From Actinobacteria bacterium UBA3086 (GTDB lineage: Bacteria > Actinomycetota > Coriobacteriia > Anaerosomatales > UBA3086), in the NCBI GenBank assembly GCA_002367305.1, contig DFBG01000143.1, positions 1 to 9,323 on the forward strand: 9,323 bases of DNA. Reading direction: 5' to 3'. Positions 1 through 6,398 of this stretch are shown here, one piece after another; positions within the stretch are counted from its first letter, which is position 1, and every line of letters begins with the position of its first letter. Position numbers and translations under genes: made by a program. The notes under the pieces were generated by a model. The model made no database searches and was not told the origin of the DNA. It saw only the letters and a program-made list of their open reading frames with translations.

Positions 1-150
1 GTGGCGATTCCCAAGTCGGTACACCCCGAGCGCGTGCGTGAGAACGCGGAGATCTTTGGTTTCGAACTCACGGAGCAGACCATGACCGAGATCGCCTTGC
101 TCGATAAGGGAGAGCGTCTCGGTCCTCATCCGGACAGGTGGCTTGATTGA
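1..150 (+). CDS. Aldo/keto reductase, C-terminal fragment (5' end outside window)
   Basis: Frame 1 is open from the first base to a TGA at 148-150 and gives 49 residues. It begins VAIPKSVHPERVRENAEIF and ends GPHPDRWLD. The I-P-K-S run, the R-x-x-E-N motif and the closing R-x-G-P-x-P-D match the end of the NADPH-dependent aldo/keto reductase family. In that family the K-S and R-x-x-x-N residues hold the 2'-phosphate and adenine of the cofactor. Such enzymes are cytosolic (alpha/beta)8 barrels that reduce aldehydes or ketones. The catalytic Asp/Tyr/Lys/His tetrad lies upstream of the window, so the substrate class cannot be judged. The stop codon overlaps the TTG start of the next gene by 4 bp, which suggests translational coupling. 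Confidence 0.85.
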   Translation: MAIPKSVHPERVRENAEIFGFELTEQTMTEIALLDKGERLGPHPDRWLD

Positions 151-704
151 CGCGATCTTCGGTGAGAAGGGCAGAGATAGAGTCGGTCATACGTGATCGA
201 TATGCCGACGAGCCCGTCCTGTTCCGCACGGGTCCGCATTGGATCTCGCAGGACCTCACGGTGGGCTTGGCCGCTGTCGTGCTGGCCATGTCGCTGCTCG
301 CGTTCTTTGTGGAGAACAACCTGTGGCCGCTGGTGCTGCTGCCTGTGGCGCCGCTCGTGGTGAAGCTTTCAATGGATTTGCCTCGGTTCTGGCGTTTTGA
401 AACGGTCCTCACCTCGCGCCGGCTCATCATCAACGTGGGGCTTGTTCGCGACGTGTACCATGCGGTGTTGTTGCGTCATGTTCGGGATGTGGCCGTGAAG
501 CAGAACGCCTTGGGCAGGCTACTGGGGTTCGGTCGCGTGACGATTGGGCTCAGCGGGGTGTCGCCAGACGGAGAACTGCACTCGGGCACCTATGTGCTCG
601 ACTACGTTCGTCGGCCCAGAGAGCTGGGCGAGGCGATCCTTCATTCGCTCGATACCCTCCCTGATTCCCCTCAGGTCGGAGATGGCGTCACCCTGAGAAC
701 GTAA
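147..704 (+). CDS. PH domain-containing membrane protein (bPH2/DUF304, YdbS/YdbT-like)
   Basis: This 185-aa protein has a charged N-terminus and two hydrophobic segments (about residues 37-55 and 59-73) split by a short turn with N-N-L-W. A cytosolic domain of about 110 residues follows. That domain carries the bacterial PH (DUF304) signature: T-S-R-R-L-I-I, then G-L-V-R-D, then a V-R-D-V-x-V-x-Q-x-x-x-G-R-x-L-G-F-G stretch. Members are small integral membrane proteins of unknown biochemical role; some relatives are linked to envelope stress. The start is taken as TTG at 147, preceded by AGGTGG at about 135-140 and overlapping the upstream stop. An in-frame GTG at 162 is an alternative. Overlap with the reductase gene suggests one transcript. 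The family call is fairly firm; the function is unknown. Confidence 0.8.
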   Translation: MTRSSVRRAEIESVIRDRYADEPVLFRTGPHWISQDLTVGLAAVVLAMSLLAFFVENNLWPLVLLPVAPLVVKLSMDLPRFWRFETVLTSRRLIINVGLVRDVYHAVLLRHVRDVAVKQNALGRLLGFGRVTIGLSGVSPDGELHSGTYVLDYVRRPRELGEAILHSLDTLPDSPQVGDGVTLRT

Positions 705-710
705 ATCGAC

Positions 711-716
711 TAGACT
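711..716 (+). promoter_or_regulatory. Possible -10 box for the DUF362 gene
   Basis: TAGACT fits the actinobacterial TANNNT -10 consensus. It lies 36 bp before the ATG at 753, which predicts a leader of about 30 nt. No good -35 is seen 16-19 bp upstream, so this is only a candidate. The same hexamer occurs before the CDGSH gene at 7772-7777. Confidence 0.3.
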
Positions 717-752
717 GCACGTTGACGGTTCACACTATCCGAGGTGGCATCA

Positions 753-1910
753 ATGACTGAGGCTAAGGTCGCACTCGTTCGTTGCGAGACATATGAAACT
801 GATGCGGTGCACGATGCCGTTGGTCGTGGACTGGAGCTTCTCGGCGGGGCTGAGCGGTTCATGGAGGCGCACGAGCGGATACTGCTCAAGCCGAACCTGC
901 TCGTAGCATCGGCTCCCGAGGCAAGCGTCACTACGCATCCCTCTGTGCTCGCTGCGGTGGCCCGTCATCTAAGGGCTGCCGGCGCGCATCTGAGCTACGG
1001 TGATTCTCCTGGCTTTGGACGAGGTGAGGGAGCGGCCAAGCGTGGAGGTCTTCAGGCAGTGGCCGAGGAAATGGACATTCCCTTCGCCGATTTCGCCCAA
1101 GGCAGTACCGTCTCGTTTCCCGAAGGGAAGCTGATCAAGCAGTTCACCATCGCGAATGGAGTGCTTGAGGCCGATGGCCTCGTCTCACTTTCGAAGCTCA
1201 AGTCTCACGGCCTCACGCGCATGACGGGCGCCGTCAAGAACCAGTTCGGCTGCGTCCCAGGGATGCTCAAGGGTGAGTTCCATGCCCGCATGCCTGACAT
1301 CGATCGCTTCTCGCAGATGCTCGTGGACCTCAACTGTCTGCTTGCTCCTCGGCTGTACATCATGGATGGCATCGTCGCCATGGAAGGTAATGGGCCCAGA
1401 AACGGGGATCCCCGGCCGATGAACGTGCTGTTGTTCTCCGATGACCCCGTGGCTCTGGATGCGACCGTCTGCCGAATGATGAATCTCAACCCGGAACTCG
1501 TCGGAACCGTGACCTACGGCCAAGAGTTTGGCCTGGGCTCGTACACTGATGTCGAGATCGTGGGCGATCCTCTCGAATCGTTCGTCGCCAAGGATTTCGT
1601 GGTCAATCGTAGCGCGGGGTCGACGACCGGTGGCTCGGGACGACTGAGCCGTTTGATGAACCGCTTCGCGACGCCCAAGCCGGTGATCCTCCATGACAAG
1701 TGCACCGCGTGTGGCACATGCGTGAAGGTCTGTCCCGTGGATCCCAAAGCGGTTGATTGGACGACGGATAACGGCGCAAAGGACAAGATCCCCCCGGCGC
1801 ATGACTACGATCTGTGCATCAGGTGCTATTGCTGCCAAGAGTTGTGTCCGGAGCGCGCGATCGAGGTGAAGACCCCGCTGCTGGGGCGTCTGATCCACCG
1901 GGAGAAGTAG
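753..1910 (+). CDS. DUF362 domain protein with C-terminal 2[4Fe-4S] ferredoxin module
   Basis: This 385-aa protein has two parts. Residues about 4-290 are a DUF362 domain, recognisable from K-P-N-L-L near the start, T-T-H-P-S-V, and the S-K-L-K-S-H-G-L-T-R-M-T-G-A-V-K-N-Q-F-G stretch typical of the family. Residues about 308-372 form a bacterial-type ferredoxin with two complete motifs: C317-x2-C320-x2-C323-x3-C327-P and C355-x2-C358-x2-C361-x3-C365-P. An extra Cys360 sits beside Cys361. No signal peptide is seen, so it is probably cytosolic. Fused DUF362-ferredoxins are common in anaerobes and are presumed to take part in electron transfer, but the reaction of the DUF362 domain is not established. 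The ATG at 753 is chosen because GAGGTGG (741-747) sits 5 bp before it; an in-frame GTG at 744 lies inside that site. The gene converges on the LysR gene with a 30-bp gap and no terminator visible. Confidence 0.88.
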   Translation: MTEAKVALVRCETYETDAVHDAVGRGLELLGGAERFMEAHERILLKPNLLVASAPEASVTTHPSVLAAVARHLRAAGAHLSYGDSPGFGRGEGAAKRGGLQAVAEEMDIPFADFAQGSTVSFPEGKLIKQFTIANGVLEADGLVSLSKLKSHGLTRMTGAVKNQFGCVPGMLKGEFHARMPDIDRFSQMLVDLNCLLAPRLYIMDGIVAMEGNGPRNGDPRPMNVLLFSDDPVALDATVCRMMNLNPELVGTVTYGQEFGLGSYTDVEIVGDPLESFVAKDFVVNRSAGSTTGGSGRLSRLMNRFATPKPVILHDKCTACGTCVKVCPVDPKAVDWTTDNGAKDKIPPAHDYDLCIRCYCCQELCPERAIEVKTPLLGRLIHREK

Positions 1911-1940
1911 CGTCTGACGCGGTGAAATCCGGTGCGCCGA

Positions 1941-2870
1941 CTACATGTTCCGCATCATGCCGCCCCGCGTCATGAAGTCCCGTGCTGCCTCATGCAGTGC
2001 CTTGAGCGCTGCGGCGATAGCCGGGCTGCTGTGGCTTCCTCTGCGAATGACGGCCTCGATGCGACGAGTCACCTTCACGTCCGTCGGCGAGTGGAACGTC
2101 ACCCCGGGGAATTCGGCGATCACTGCGATCGGGGGTATGAGGGCCACACCCAGTCCGGCTTGCACTCCGGCTAGGATGACCTGGATGTCGTTGCTCTGTA
2201 GATCGGTTCTGGGCTCAAAACCTGCTTCATGAGCCACTGAGAGGACGACCTCTATCAACTGGGAGTGGGTTCGGCCCACGATCCAGTTGTCATCCGCTAG
2301 GTCCGCGATGCGGATCGGTCCCAAGGCACGAGGATGATCCGCGGGTACCGCTATGAAGACGGGCTCGGTGAGCAGCAGGTGACGTTCGACACCCGGGTCC
2401 TTGGGTTCGGGCAGGTGGTCGAACTCATAGGCGAGGATAATGTCGATCTCGCCTGTCTTGAGTAGGGGAAGGGATTCTTCAGGCTCAAGATCGATCATGG
2501 AGATCTCAAGCTGCGGGTGTGCCTTATGCAGGGTGGAGATTGCAGGCATCATGAGGGCGCGCGCGGCGCTGGGGAACGTGCACGTGCGCAGAAGCCCCGC
2601 AACACCGTGGGAGATCTCGTCGAGATCGGCCTGTGCTTCCTCCAGTACCTCGAGCACGCGCTCGGTATGGGAGACGAGGCGTTTGCCCGCGGAGGTCAGT
2701 TGGACACTGCGCCCGGATCTCTCGAGAAGCTCCACGCCGGCTTCGCGAGAGAGGGCCGCCATATGCTGTGACACTGCCGAGGGCGTCATATAGAGCGCCT
2801 CGGCAGCTGCGGCGATGCTTCCCCGCGAGCTCACTTCACGGAGTATGCGCATGCGGTTCACGTTCAACAT
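1941..2870 (-). CDS. LysR-family transcriptional regulator
   Basis: The product is 309 aa from the ATG at 2870, the usual length for the family. Residues 1-65 are the winged helix-turn-helix: M-L-N-V-N-R-M-R-I-L-R-E-V, G-S-I-A-A-A-A-E-A-L, then T-P-S-A-V-S-Q-H-M-A-A-L and L-T-S-A-G. Residues about 90-295 look like the periplasmic-binding-protein-like effector domain, with I-D-I-I-L-A-Y and G-L-G-V-A-L-I-P as landmarks. The start was set by alignment to actinobacterial LysR proteins, which typically begin M-L-D-V-x-R-L. ATGs at 2879 and 2907-2909 are in frame, and none of the three has a good Shine-Dalgarno, so the true start is uncertain. LysR proteins often control a divergent neighbour; here that is the small-ORF unit starting at 2983. 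The ligand cannot be predicted. Confidence 0.9.
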   Translation of the reverse strand: MLNVNRMRILREVSSRGSIAAAAEALYMTPSAVSQHMAALSREAGVELLERSGRSVQLTSAGKRLVSHTERVLEVLEEAQADLDEISHGVAGLLRTCTFPSAARALMMPAISTLHKAHPQLEISMIDLEPEESLPLLKTGEIDIILAYEFDHLPEPKDPGVERHLLLTEPVFIAVPADHPRALGPIRIADLADDNWIVGRTHSQLIEVVLSVAHEAGFEPRTDLQSNDIQVILAGVQAGLGVALIPPIAVIAEFPGVTFHSPTDVKVTRRIEAVIRRGSHSSPAIAAALKALHEAARDFMTRGGMMRNM

Positions 2871-2982
2871 TAAGTACATCTTAGGGATTACAGAAGAAAA
2901 CAACAACATCTCTTGCGTCGGAATAGGTCGATGATAAGGGTGGAACGTTTGGCACTACCAGATCACTGAAGGAGGTGGACTC

Positions 2983-3147
2983 ATGACTCGTCATATTCCT
3001 GGGATTGCGCGTACGTTGCTGCGCGGTACCATGCTTGAACTCGTCGAGTTGGGGGCTCCGCGACACAGTTCGCGCACTCCTCGGCTGGGGCGGTTCCACG
3101 CGAGCGGCAGACTGGACTCTCGCCTGTTGCCTCCGATCGTTCGCTAG
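2983..3147 (+). CDS. Small basic ORF of 54 codons, unknown function
   Basis: ATG at 2983 to TAG at 3145-3147 encodes 54 residues beginning MTRHIPGIARTLLRG and ending LPPIVR. The support is a near-ideal ribosome binding site, GGAGGTGG at 2971-2978, five bases before the ATG. The ORF also starts 112 bp from the divergent LysR gene, where a regulated target would be expected. The product has ten Arg against three acidic residues, no Cys, no clear membrane segment and no motif I recognise. It could be a real small protein, a leader peptide whose translation affects the downstream 33-codon ORF, or a chance ORF behind a purine-rich stretch. A weak promoter (TTGCGT at 2913-2918, TAAGGG at 2935-2940) is possible. 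The reading frame is certain, but coding status rests mainly on the ribosome binding site. Confidence 0.5.
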   Translation: MTRHIPGIARTLLRGTMLELVELGAPRHSSRTPRLGRFHASGRLDSRLLPPIVR

Positions 3148-3151
3148 GCGG

Positions 3152-3221
3152 ACGTAAGATGAGCTTATGTATCAAGGAAGTAAAGTAAGGTTTTTCTGCA
3201 TAGTTATAACGTCGAAACTAT
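3152..3221. repeat. Two short inverted repeats in an AT-rich gap
   Basis: Between the two small ORFs the base composition shifts sharply to A+T. ACGTAAG (3152-3158) faces CTTATGT (3164-3170) across 5 bases, 7 pairs including one G-U. ATAGTT (3200-3205) faces AACTAT (3216-3221) across 10 bases. Neither is followed by a T-run, so they do not look like terminators; they may be operators or leader hairpins. TATAAC at 3205-3210 could serve as a -10 box, but no -35 is evident. Confidence 0.3.
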
Positions 3222-3259
3222 AGGTAACGGCAAAGAGATACTTGAACCAAGGAGGCACC

Positions 3260-3361
3260 ATGTTCACCGATAGCTTCAGCTCACGAAGTGTTTTCGTCGG
3301 TCGCGCAGTCGCGATCGTGGCAGGGATGATGTCCCTGACTTACGTGGTCGGCCTCGTCTGA
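3260..3361 (+). CDS. Small single-pass membrane protein candidate, 33 codons
   Basis: ATG at 3260 to TGA at 3359-3361 encodes 33 residues. The first ten are polar (MFTDSFSSRS) and the rest is one hydrophobic stretch, V-F-V-G-R-A-V-A-I-V-A-G-M-M-S-L-T-Y-V-V, broken only by one Arg. It reads as a single transmembrane helix. A canonical AAGGAGG at 3249-3255 sits four bases before the ATG, and an intrinsic terminator begins 28 bp after the stop. Ribosome site, short ORF and terminator together make a complete expression unit. It does not resemble KdpF or CydX as I know them, and no partner complex is encoded nearby. It may be a small membrane regulator, a toxin-like peptide or an unrecognised subunit. 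Coding status is plausible; function is unknown. Confidence 0.55.
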   Translation: MFTDSFSSRSVFVGRAVAIVAGMMSLTYVVGLV

Positions 3362-3389
3362 GATCAGCTTTATCCAGAGCACTCCCTAT

Positions 3390-3426
3390 GTACCGTCGTC
3401 GGTCCGCAGCTGACGGCGGTACTTTT
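3390..3426 (+). terminator. Intrinsic terminator after the small-ORF unit
   Basis: GTACCGTCGTC (3390-3400) pairs with GACGGCGGTAC (3412-3422), giving 11 pairs with one G-U. The loop is 11 nt, and TTTTCTGTCTTGT follows directly. It closes the unit containing the 33-codon ORF and insulates the next promoter. Confidence 0.85.
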
Positions 3427-3459
3427 CTGTCTTGTGCGGTTCATCCATGTTCTCTCGCA

Positions 3460-3487
3460 TTGACGGCGAGACTCCCTTATCTTAAAT
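3460..3487 (+). promoter_or_regulatory. Sigma70-type promoter of the surface protein gene
   Basis: TTGACG (3460-3465) and TTAAAT (3482-3487) are separated by 16 bp, predicting transcription from about 3494 and a leader of about 56 nt. The leader contains a 5-bp stem (GGCCG with CGGCC, about 3512-3532) and ends in AAAGGGAGGG before the ATG at 3550. Confidence 0.6.
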
Positions 3488-3549
3488 ATGGGGAATCTGT
3501 GAAACGCAATGGCCGATGACGGGACGCGGCCGCACAAAGGGAGGGCTTC

Positions 3550-6288
3550 ATGCGAGGGAGAGTGCGCACGATCTCGAGGCGGCTGACACGAGTGATCATC
3601 TGCTCGTTGCTGACCGTGATGCTGATTCCGATGCCAGTCGCCGCGATCGAGGTTGCGCCTGAGCCGACGACATACTACGTCGACGTCTACAATCAGGGTG
3701 CATCCGACGGGAGCATGATCGCTCCGTTCCCGACGATCACCGAGGCGCTCGACCAGGCCTCCCCCGGCGATACGATCATGGTTGCTTCCGGTCACTACAC
3801 GCCGATCACCGGGGAGACAATGCCGCTGCAGCTTCTCCCGGGCATCACGCTCAAGTCAGCTGCTGGCTCGAGCGAGACCACGATTGATGCGATGTTCGAC
3901 GATGCCGCCATCGTTTTCAGTGATCTCGGGTTGAGGAATCTTGATCCTTTGCCGGAGCCCCCAGTGGAGCTTCCGATCACAGTTGAGGGCTTCACGGTAG
4001 TGAATGGCCTGTCGGAAGGCGCCGATGCGCTTCCTGACGTCGCTCCCTCGCAGTCATATAGTGGCGGCTGCCTCGCGTTCTTTGAAGCCCCTCCGACGAC
4101 CTTGCGTGATCTCGTGGTCACGGATGGAGTGGCTGAAGTCGGCGGGGGACTGTACGCGTTTGGCACCGAGCTCACAATTGAGGATTGCACGTTTTCTGAC
4201 AATGGCTGGTGGCCGGAGGGTTTCGTCGCCCCAACCGAGATTCATGCACCGATTCTTCCGGGAGAGCCGGCGGTTATGGCCGGCGGGGCGGTGTTCCTGT
4301 CTCTTTCCACAGCGACGATCTCCGACACGACGTTTGAGAACAATGTAGCGATGTATGAGGGTGGAGCGATCTTCGCTGACAGATCCGAAGTGACGATCTC
4401 TGGCGGTCAGGCTCTTGGCAACTTCGCGATTCCGGAGGGTATCGGCTCAGAGGCCGCTCTTCCTGCGGGAGGGGGTGCACCTTCTGCCGGCGGGTTTGCT
4501 GTTCTGTATGAGAGCCATCTTGCAGCGGAGAGTCTTGTTGCGACGGGTAATGTCGCGTTCGTCGGCGGAGTGATCGCCGCGAACGAGACGAGTCGGATCA
4601 CGTTCGAGGATTCGATCATCAGCGAGAATCAGGCCTTCATCGCGGCCGGAGTCTATCAGGGCTACGAGCTTCTCTATGGTGTGCCCACGACATGCGATGC
4701 GTATGGTGAAGCCGCTGATAGTAGGGCGACATCTGCGCCGATGTATCCGCTCTTCATGGACCGCTGCGTGCTCGAGGGCAACGAGGCTGCGATGGTCAGT
4801 ACGGTCTATACGGACGGCGAGCTCGCCGTGATGGATTCGCTCTTTGTCGGCAACGCCGATTCATTCGTGACCGTGGCTGCATCTGCGGGTAGTCGTATCG
4901 ACGGGTCGACGTTCGTTGAGAACATGACAGGCATGGGCGTTCTCTCCAGCAATATGGAGGTCTTCCCGAGCGGAGAGGTCGTTCCCGCCCCCTACATTGA
5001 GACACCAAGCGAACTCGTGAACTCCATCGTCTGGAACAACACTATGACCCCGACTGGAGTCCAAGCTGACCTACCGCTACCTCCTCCTCCCGTGGAGTCG
5101 GATAGTGTGATCCAGAATTGGAGCGCTGCGTATTCGGATGTGCAGGGCTCATTCGAGGGAACGGCCTCCATCTCCACCGATCCGATGTTCACCGATCCCG
5201 ATCAGGGTGACTATCGCCTCGATGAGGGCTCGCCCTGCATCGACGCGGGCACGTGGGAGACAGATTCCGCTGTGGACCTTGACGGTCTGGTTCGCCCGGT
5301 CGACGGTGACTTCAATGGCGCTGAAGATTTCGACATGGGCGCGTATGAGTCTGCCGGACCTCGCATGGATCGACTTGCCGGCGCGGATCGCTACGAGACA
5401 GCGGTTGAGGTCAGCGCCGAGCGCTTCGCCTCCGCCGATACCGTGGTGATCGCCACGGGTCGCGTGTTCGCCGACGGTCTCGCTGCTTCAGGACTTGCCG
5501 GCGCGTACAATGCGCCGCTTCTGCTGACCGGTTCCGACTATCTGCCCGCTGTTGTCGCCGACGAGATAGTCCGTCTCGGCGCTGCGAACGCCATTGTGGT
5601 CGGCGGTATGGATGCGGTTGACGGCGAGGTCTTCCAGGCCCTGCAGGACATGGGCCTCGATGTAACCCGTATCGGAGGCGCAGATCGCTACGAAACCGCC
5701 GCGATGCTGGCCGAGGACATTCGCTCGGTCATGGGCGACGACATGGCACCTGTTGCTTTCGTCGCTCGCGGAGATCTCTATCCGGATGCGTTGGCCGTGT
5801 CTCCTGTGGCATACGCCTTGGGCGCACCGATCCTTCTGGTTCGCCCGGACGAGCTTCCCGAGTCCACAGTCGATGTCATTTCCGAGATGGGTATCGCCTC
5901 CGTTGTCGTCGCCGGTGGCACTAGCGCCGTTGGCGTGAGCGTCGCGGGCGGTATCGCTGAGGCTGGAGCCACCATCAAGCGGATCAACGGCGCTGATCGC
6001 TACGAGACGGCGGCCATGTTCGCTGAGTACGCGGTCGGTCAGGGCTGGGCGAGCTACACGGTGACCGGTCTCGCGACTGGTGCCGCATTCCCCGACGCAC
6101 TGTCGGGCGGTGCCGCTCTGGGCCAGATCAACGGCGTGTTGTTGCTGACTCCTCGCGACACACTTGCCGCTTCGGCGAGCGATGTGCTCACTGCACGTGC
6201 CGACGAGATCATCTACCTGCGTACGCTCGGTGGTTCTGCTGCCGTAAGCGTTGAGGTTCAGGCTGCCGCCGAGGCGCTCGTCGAGTAG
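3550..6288 (+). CDS. Secreted parallel beta-helix protein with three C-terminal cell-wall-binding repeats
   Basis: This 912-aa protein starts with a Sec signal peptide: Arg-rich residues 1-14, a hydrophobic core at 15-28, and V-A-A before likely cleavage after residue 32. There is no lipobox. Residues about 40-600 form a right-handed parallel beta-helix, opening with Y-Y-V-D and an A-P-F-P-T-I-T-E-A-L motif followed by G-D-T-I-M-V-A-S-G-H-Y. Repeated G-G-(A/G) turns with N-x-A rungs follow, and the region closes with S-P-C-I-D-A-G and D-M-G-A-Y-E-S. Residues 606-912 hold three CW_binding_2 (PF04122) repeats, each opening R-(L/I)-x-G-A-D-R-Y-E-T-A at residues 608, 707 and 811. In the family these repeats attach proteins non-covalently to wall polymers. 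The beta-helix resembles polysaccharide-binding or adhesin modules; no catalytic residues were identified. The AAAGGGAGGG ribosome site supports the ATG at 3550. It is monocistronic. Confidence 0.9.
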   Translation: MRGRVRTISRRLTRVIICSLLTVMLIPMPVAAIEVAPEPTTYYVDVYNQGASDGSMIAPFPTITEALDQASPGDTIMVASGHYTPITGETMPLQLLPGITLKSAAGSSETTIDAMFDDAAIVFSDLGLRNLDPLPEPPVELPITVEGFTVVNGLSEGADALPDVAPSQSYSGGCLAFFEAPPTTLRDLVVTDGVAEVGGGLYAFGTELTIEDCTFSDNGWWPEGFVAPTEIHAPILPGEPAVMAGGAVFLSLSTATISDTTFENNVAMYEGGAIFADRSEVTISGGQALGNFAIPEGIGSEAALPAGGGAPSAGGFAVLYESHLAAESLVATGNVAFVGGVIAANETSRITFEDSIISENQAFIAAGVYQGYELLYGVPTTCDAYGEAADSRATSAPMYPLFMDRCVLEGNEAAMVSTVYTDGELAVMDSLFVGNADSFVTVAASAGSRIDGSTFVENMTGMGVLSSNMEVFPSGEVVPAPYIETPSELVNSIVWNNTMTPTGVQADLPLPPPPVESDSVIQNWSAAYSDVQGSFEGTASISTDPMFTDPDQGDYRLDEGSPCIDAGTWETDSAVDLDGLVRPVDGDFNGAEDFDMGAYESAGPRMDRLAGADRYETAVEVSAERFASADTVVIATGRVFADGLAASGLAGAYNAPLLLTGSDYLPAVVADEIVRLGAANAIVVGGMDAVDGEVFQALQDMGLDVTRIGGADRYETAAMLAEDIRSVMGDDMAPVAFVARGDLYPDALAVSPVAYALGAPILLVRPDELPESTVDVISEMGIASVVVAGGTSAVGVSVAGGIAEAGATIKRINGADRYETAAMFAEYAVGQGWASYTVTGLATGAAFPDALSGGAALGQINGVLLLTPRDTLAASASDVLTARADEIIYLRTLGGSAAVSVEVQAAAEALVE
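5365..6285 (+). repeat. Three tandem CW_binding_2 repeat units
   Basis: Units begin near 5365, 5668 and 5980 and are about 99-104 codons apart. The GGCGC(G/A)GATCGCTACGA core in each is close to identical at DNA level, while the rest has diverged. This suggests old duplication with selection on the opening motif. The three-repeat arrangement is the common one for this anchor. Confidence 0.85.
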
Positions 6289-6331
6289 GCGCAGCGAGTC
6301 ACGTCATTTCTTCTGACGCTAGAGAATAGAC

Positions 6332-6367
6332 GAGGGGGCCGCAGTGATGCGGCCCCCTCTCTTTGCT
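6332..6367. terminator. Strong intrinsic terminator between convergent genes
   Basis: GAGGGGGCCGCA (6332-6343) and TGCGGCCCCCTC (6348-6359) form a perfect 12-bp stem capped by GTGA, a GNRA-type loop. TCTTTGCTC follows on the plus strand. It clearly ends the surface protein gene. On the minus strand the stem is followed by GTCTATTCTC, so it may also stop transcripts of the radical SAM gene. A weaker 5-bp hairpin (CGTCA/TGACG, 6302-6318) lies just upstream. Confidence 0.85.
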
Positions 6368-6398
6368 CAATATCGTATGAACGCAGCGTGACCCGAGT

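Noticed and set aside
1185..1898. Long minus-strand ORF of 237 codons opposite the DUF362 gene
   Set aside because: It lies wholly inside a gene with intact ferredoxin motifs, has no recognisable domain, and is typical of antisense frames in GC-rich coding DNA.
1911..1940. Terminator between the convergent DUF362 and LysR genes
   Set aside because: Only a 5-bp GCGTC/GACGC near-palindrome is present, and no T-run follows on either strand.
3148..3259. c-di-GMP-I type riboswitch upstream of the 33-codon ORF
   Set aside because: Isolated fragments such as GGTAACGGCAAAG recall the motif, but the paired helices and the conserved GACGCAAAGC element are missing.
2983..3361. Small ORFs as RiPP precursors for the radical SAM enzyme
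   Set aside because: They are about 3 kb away, terminated separately and on the opposite strand. There is no core-peptide motif and no transporter or protease nearby.
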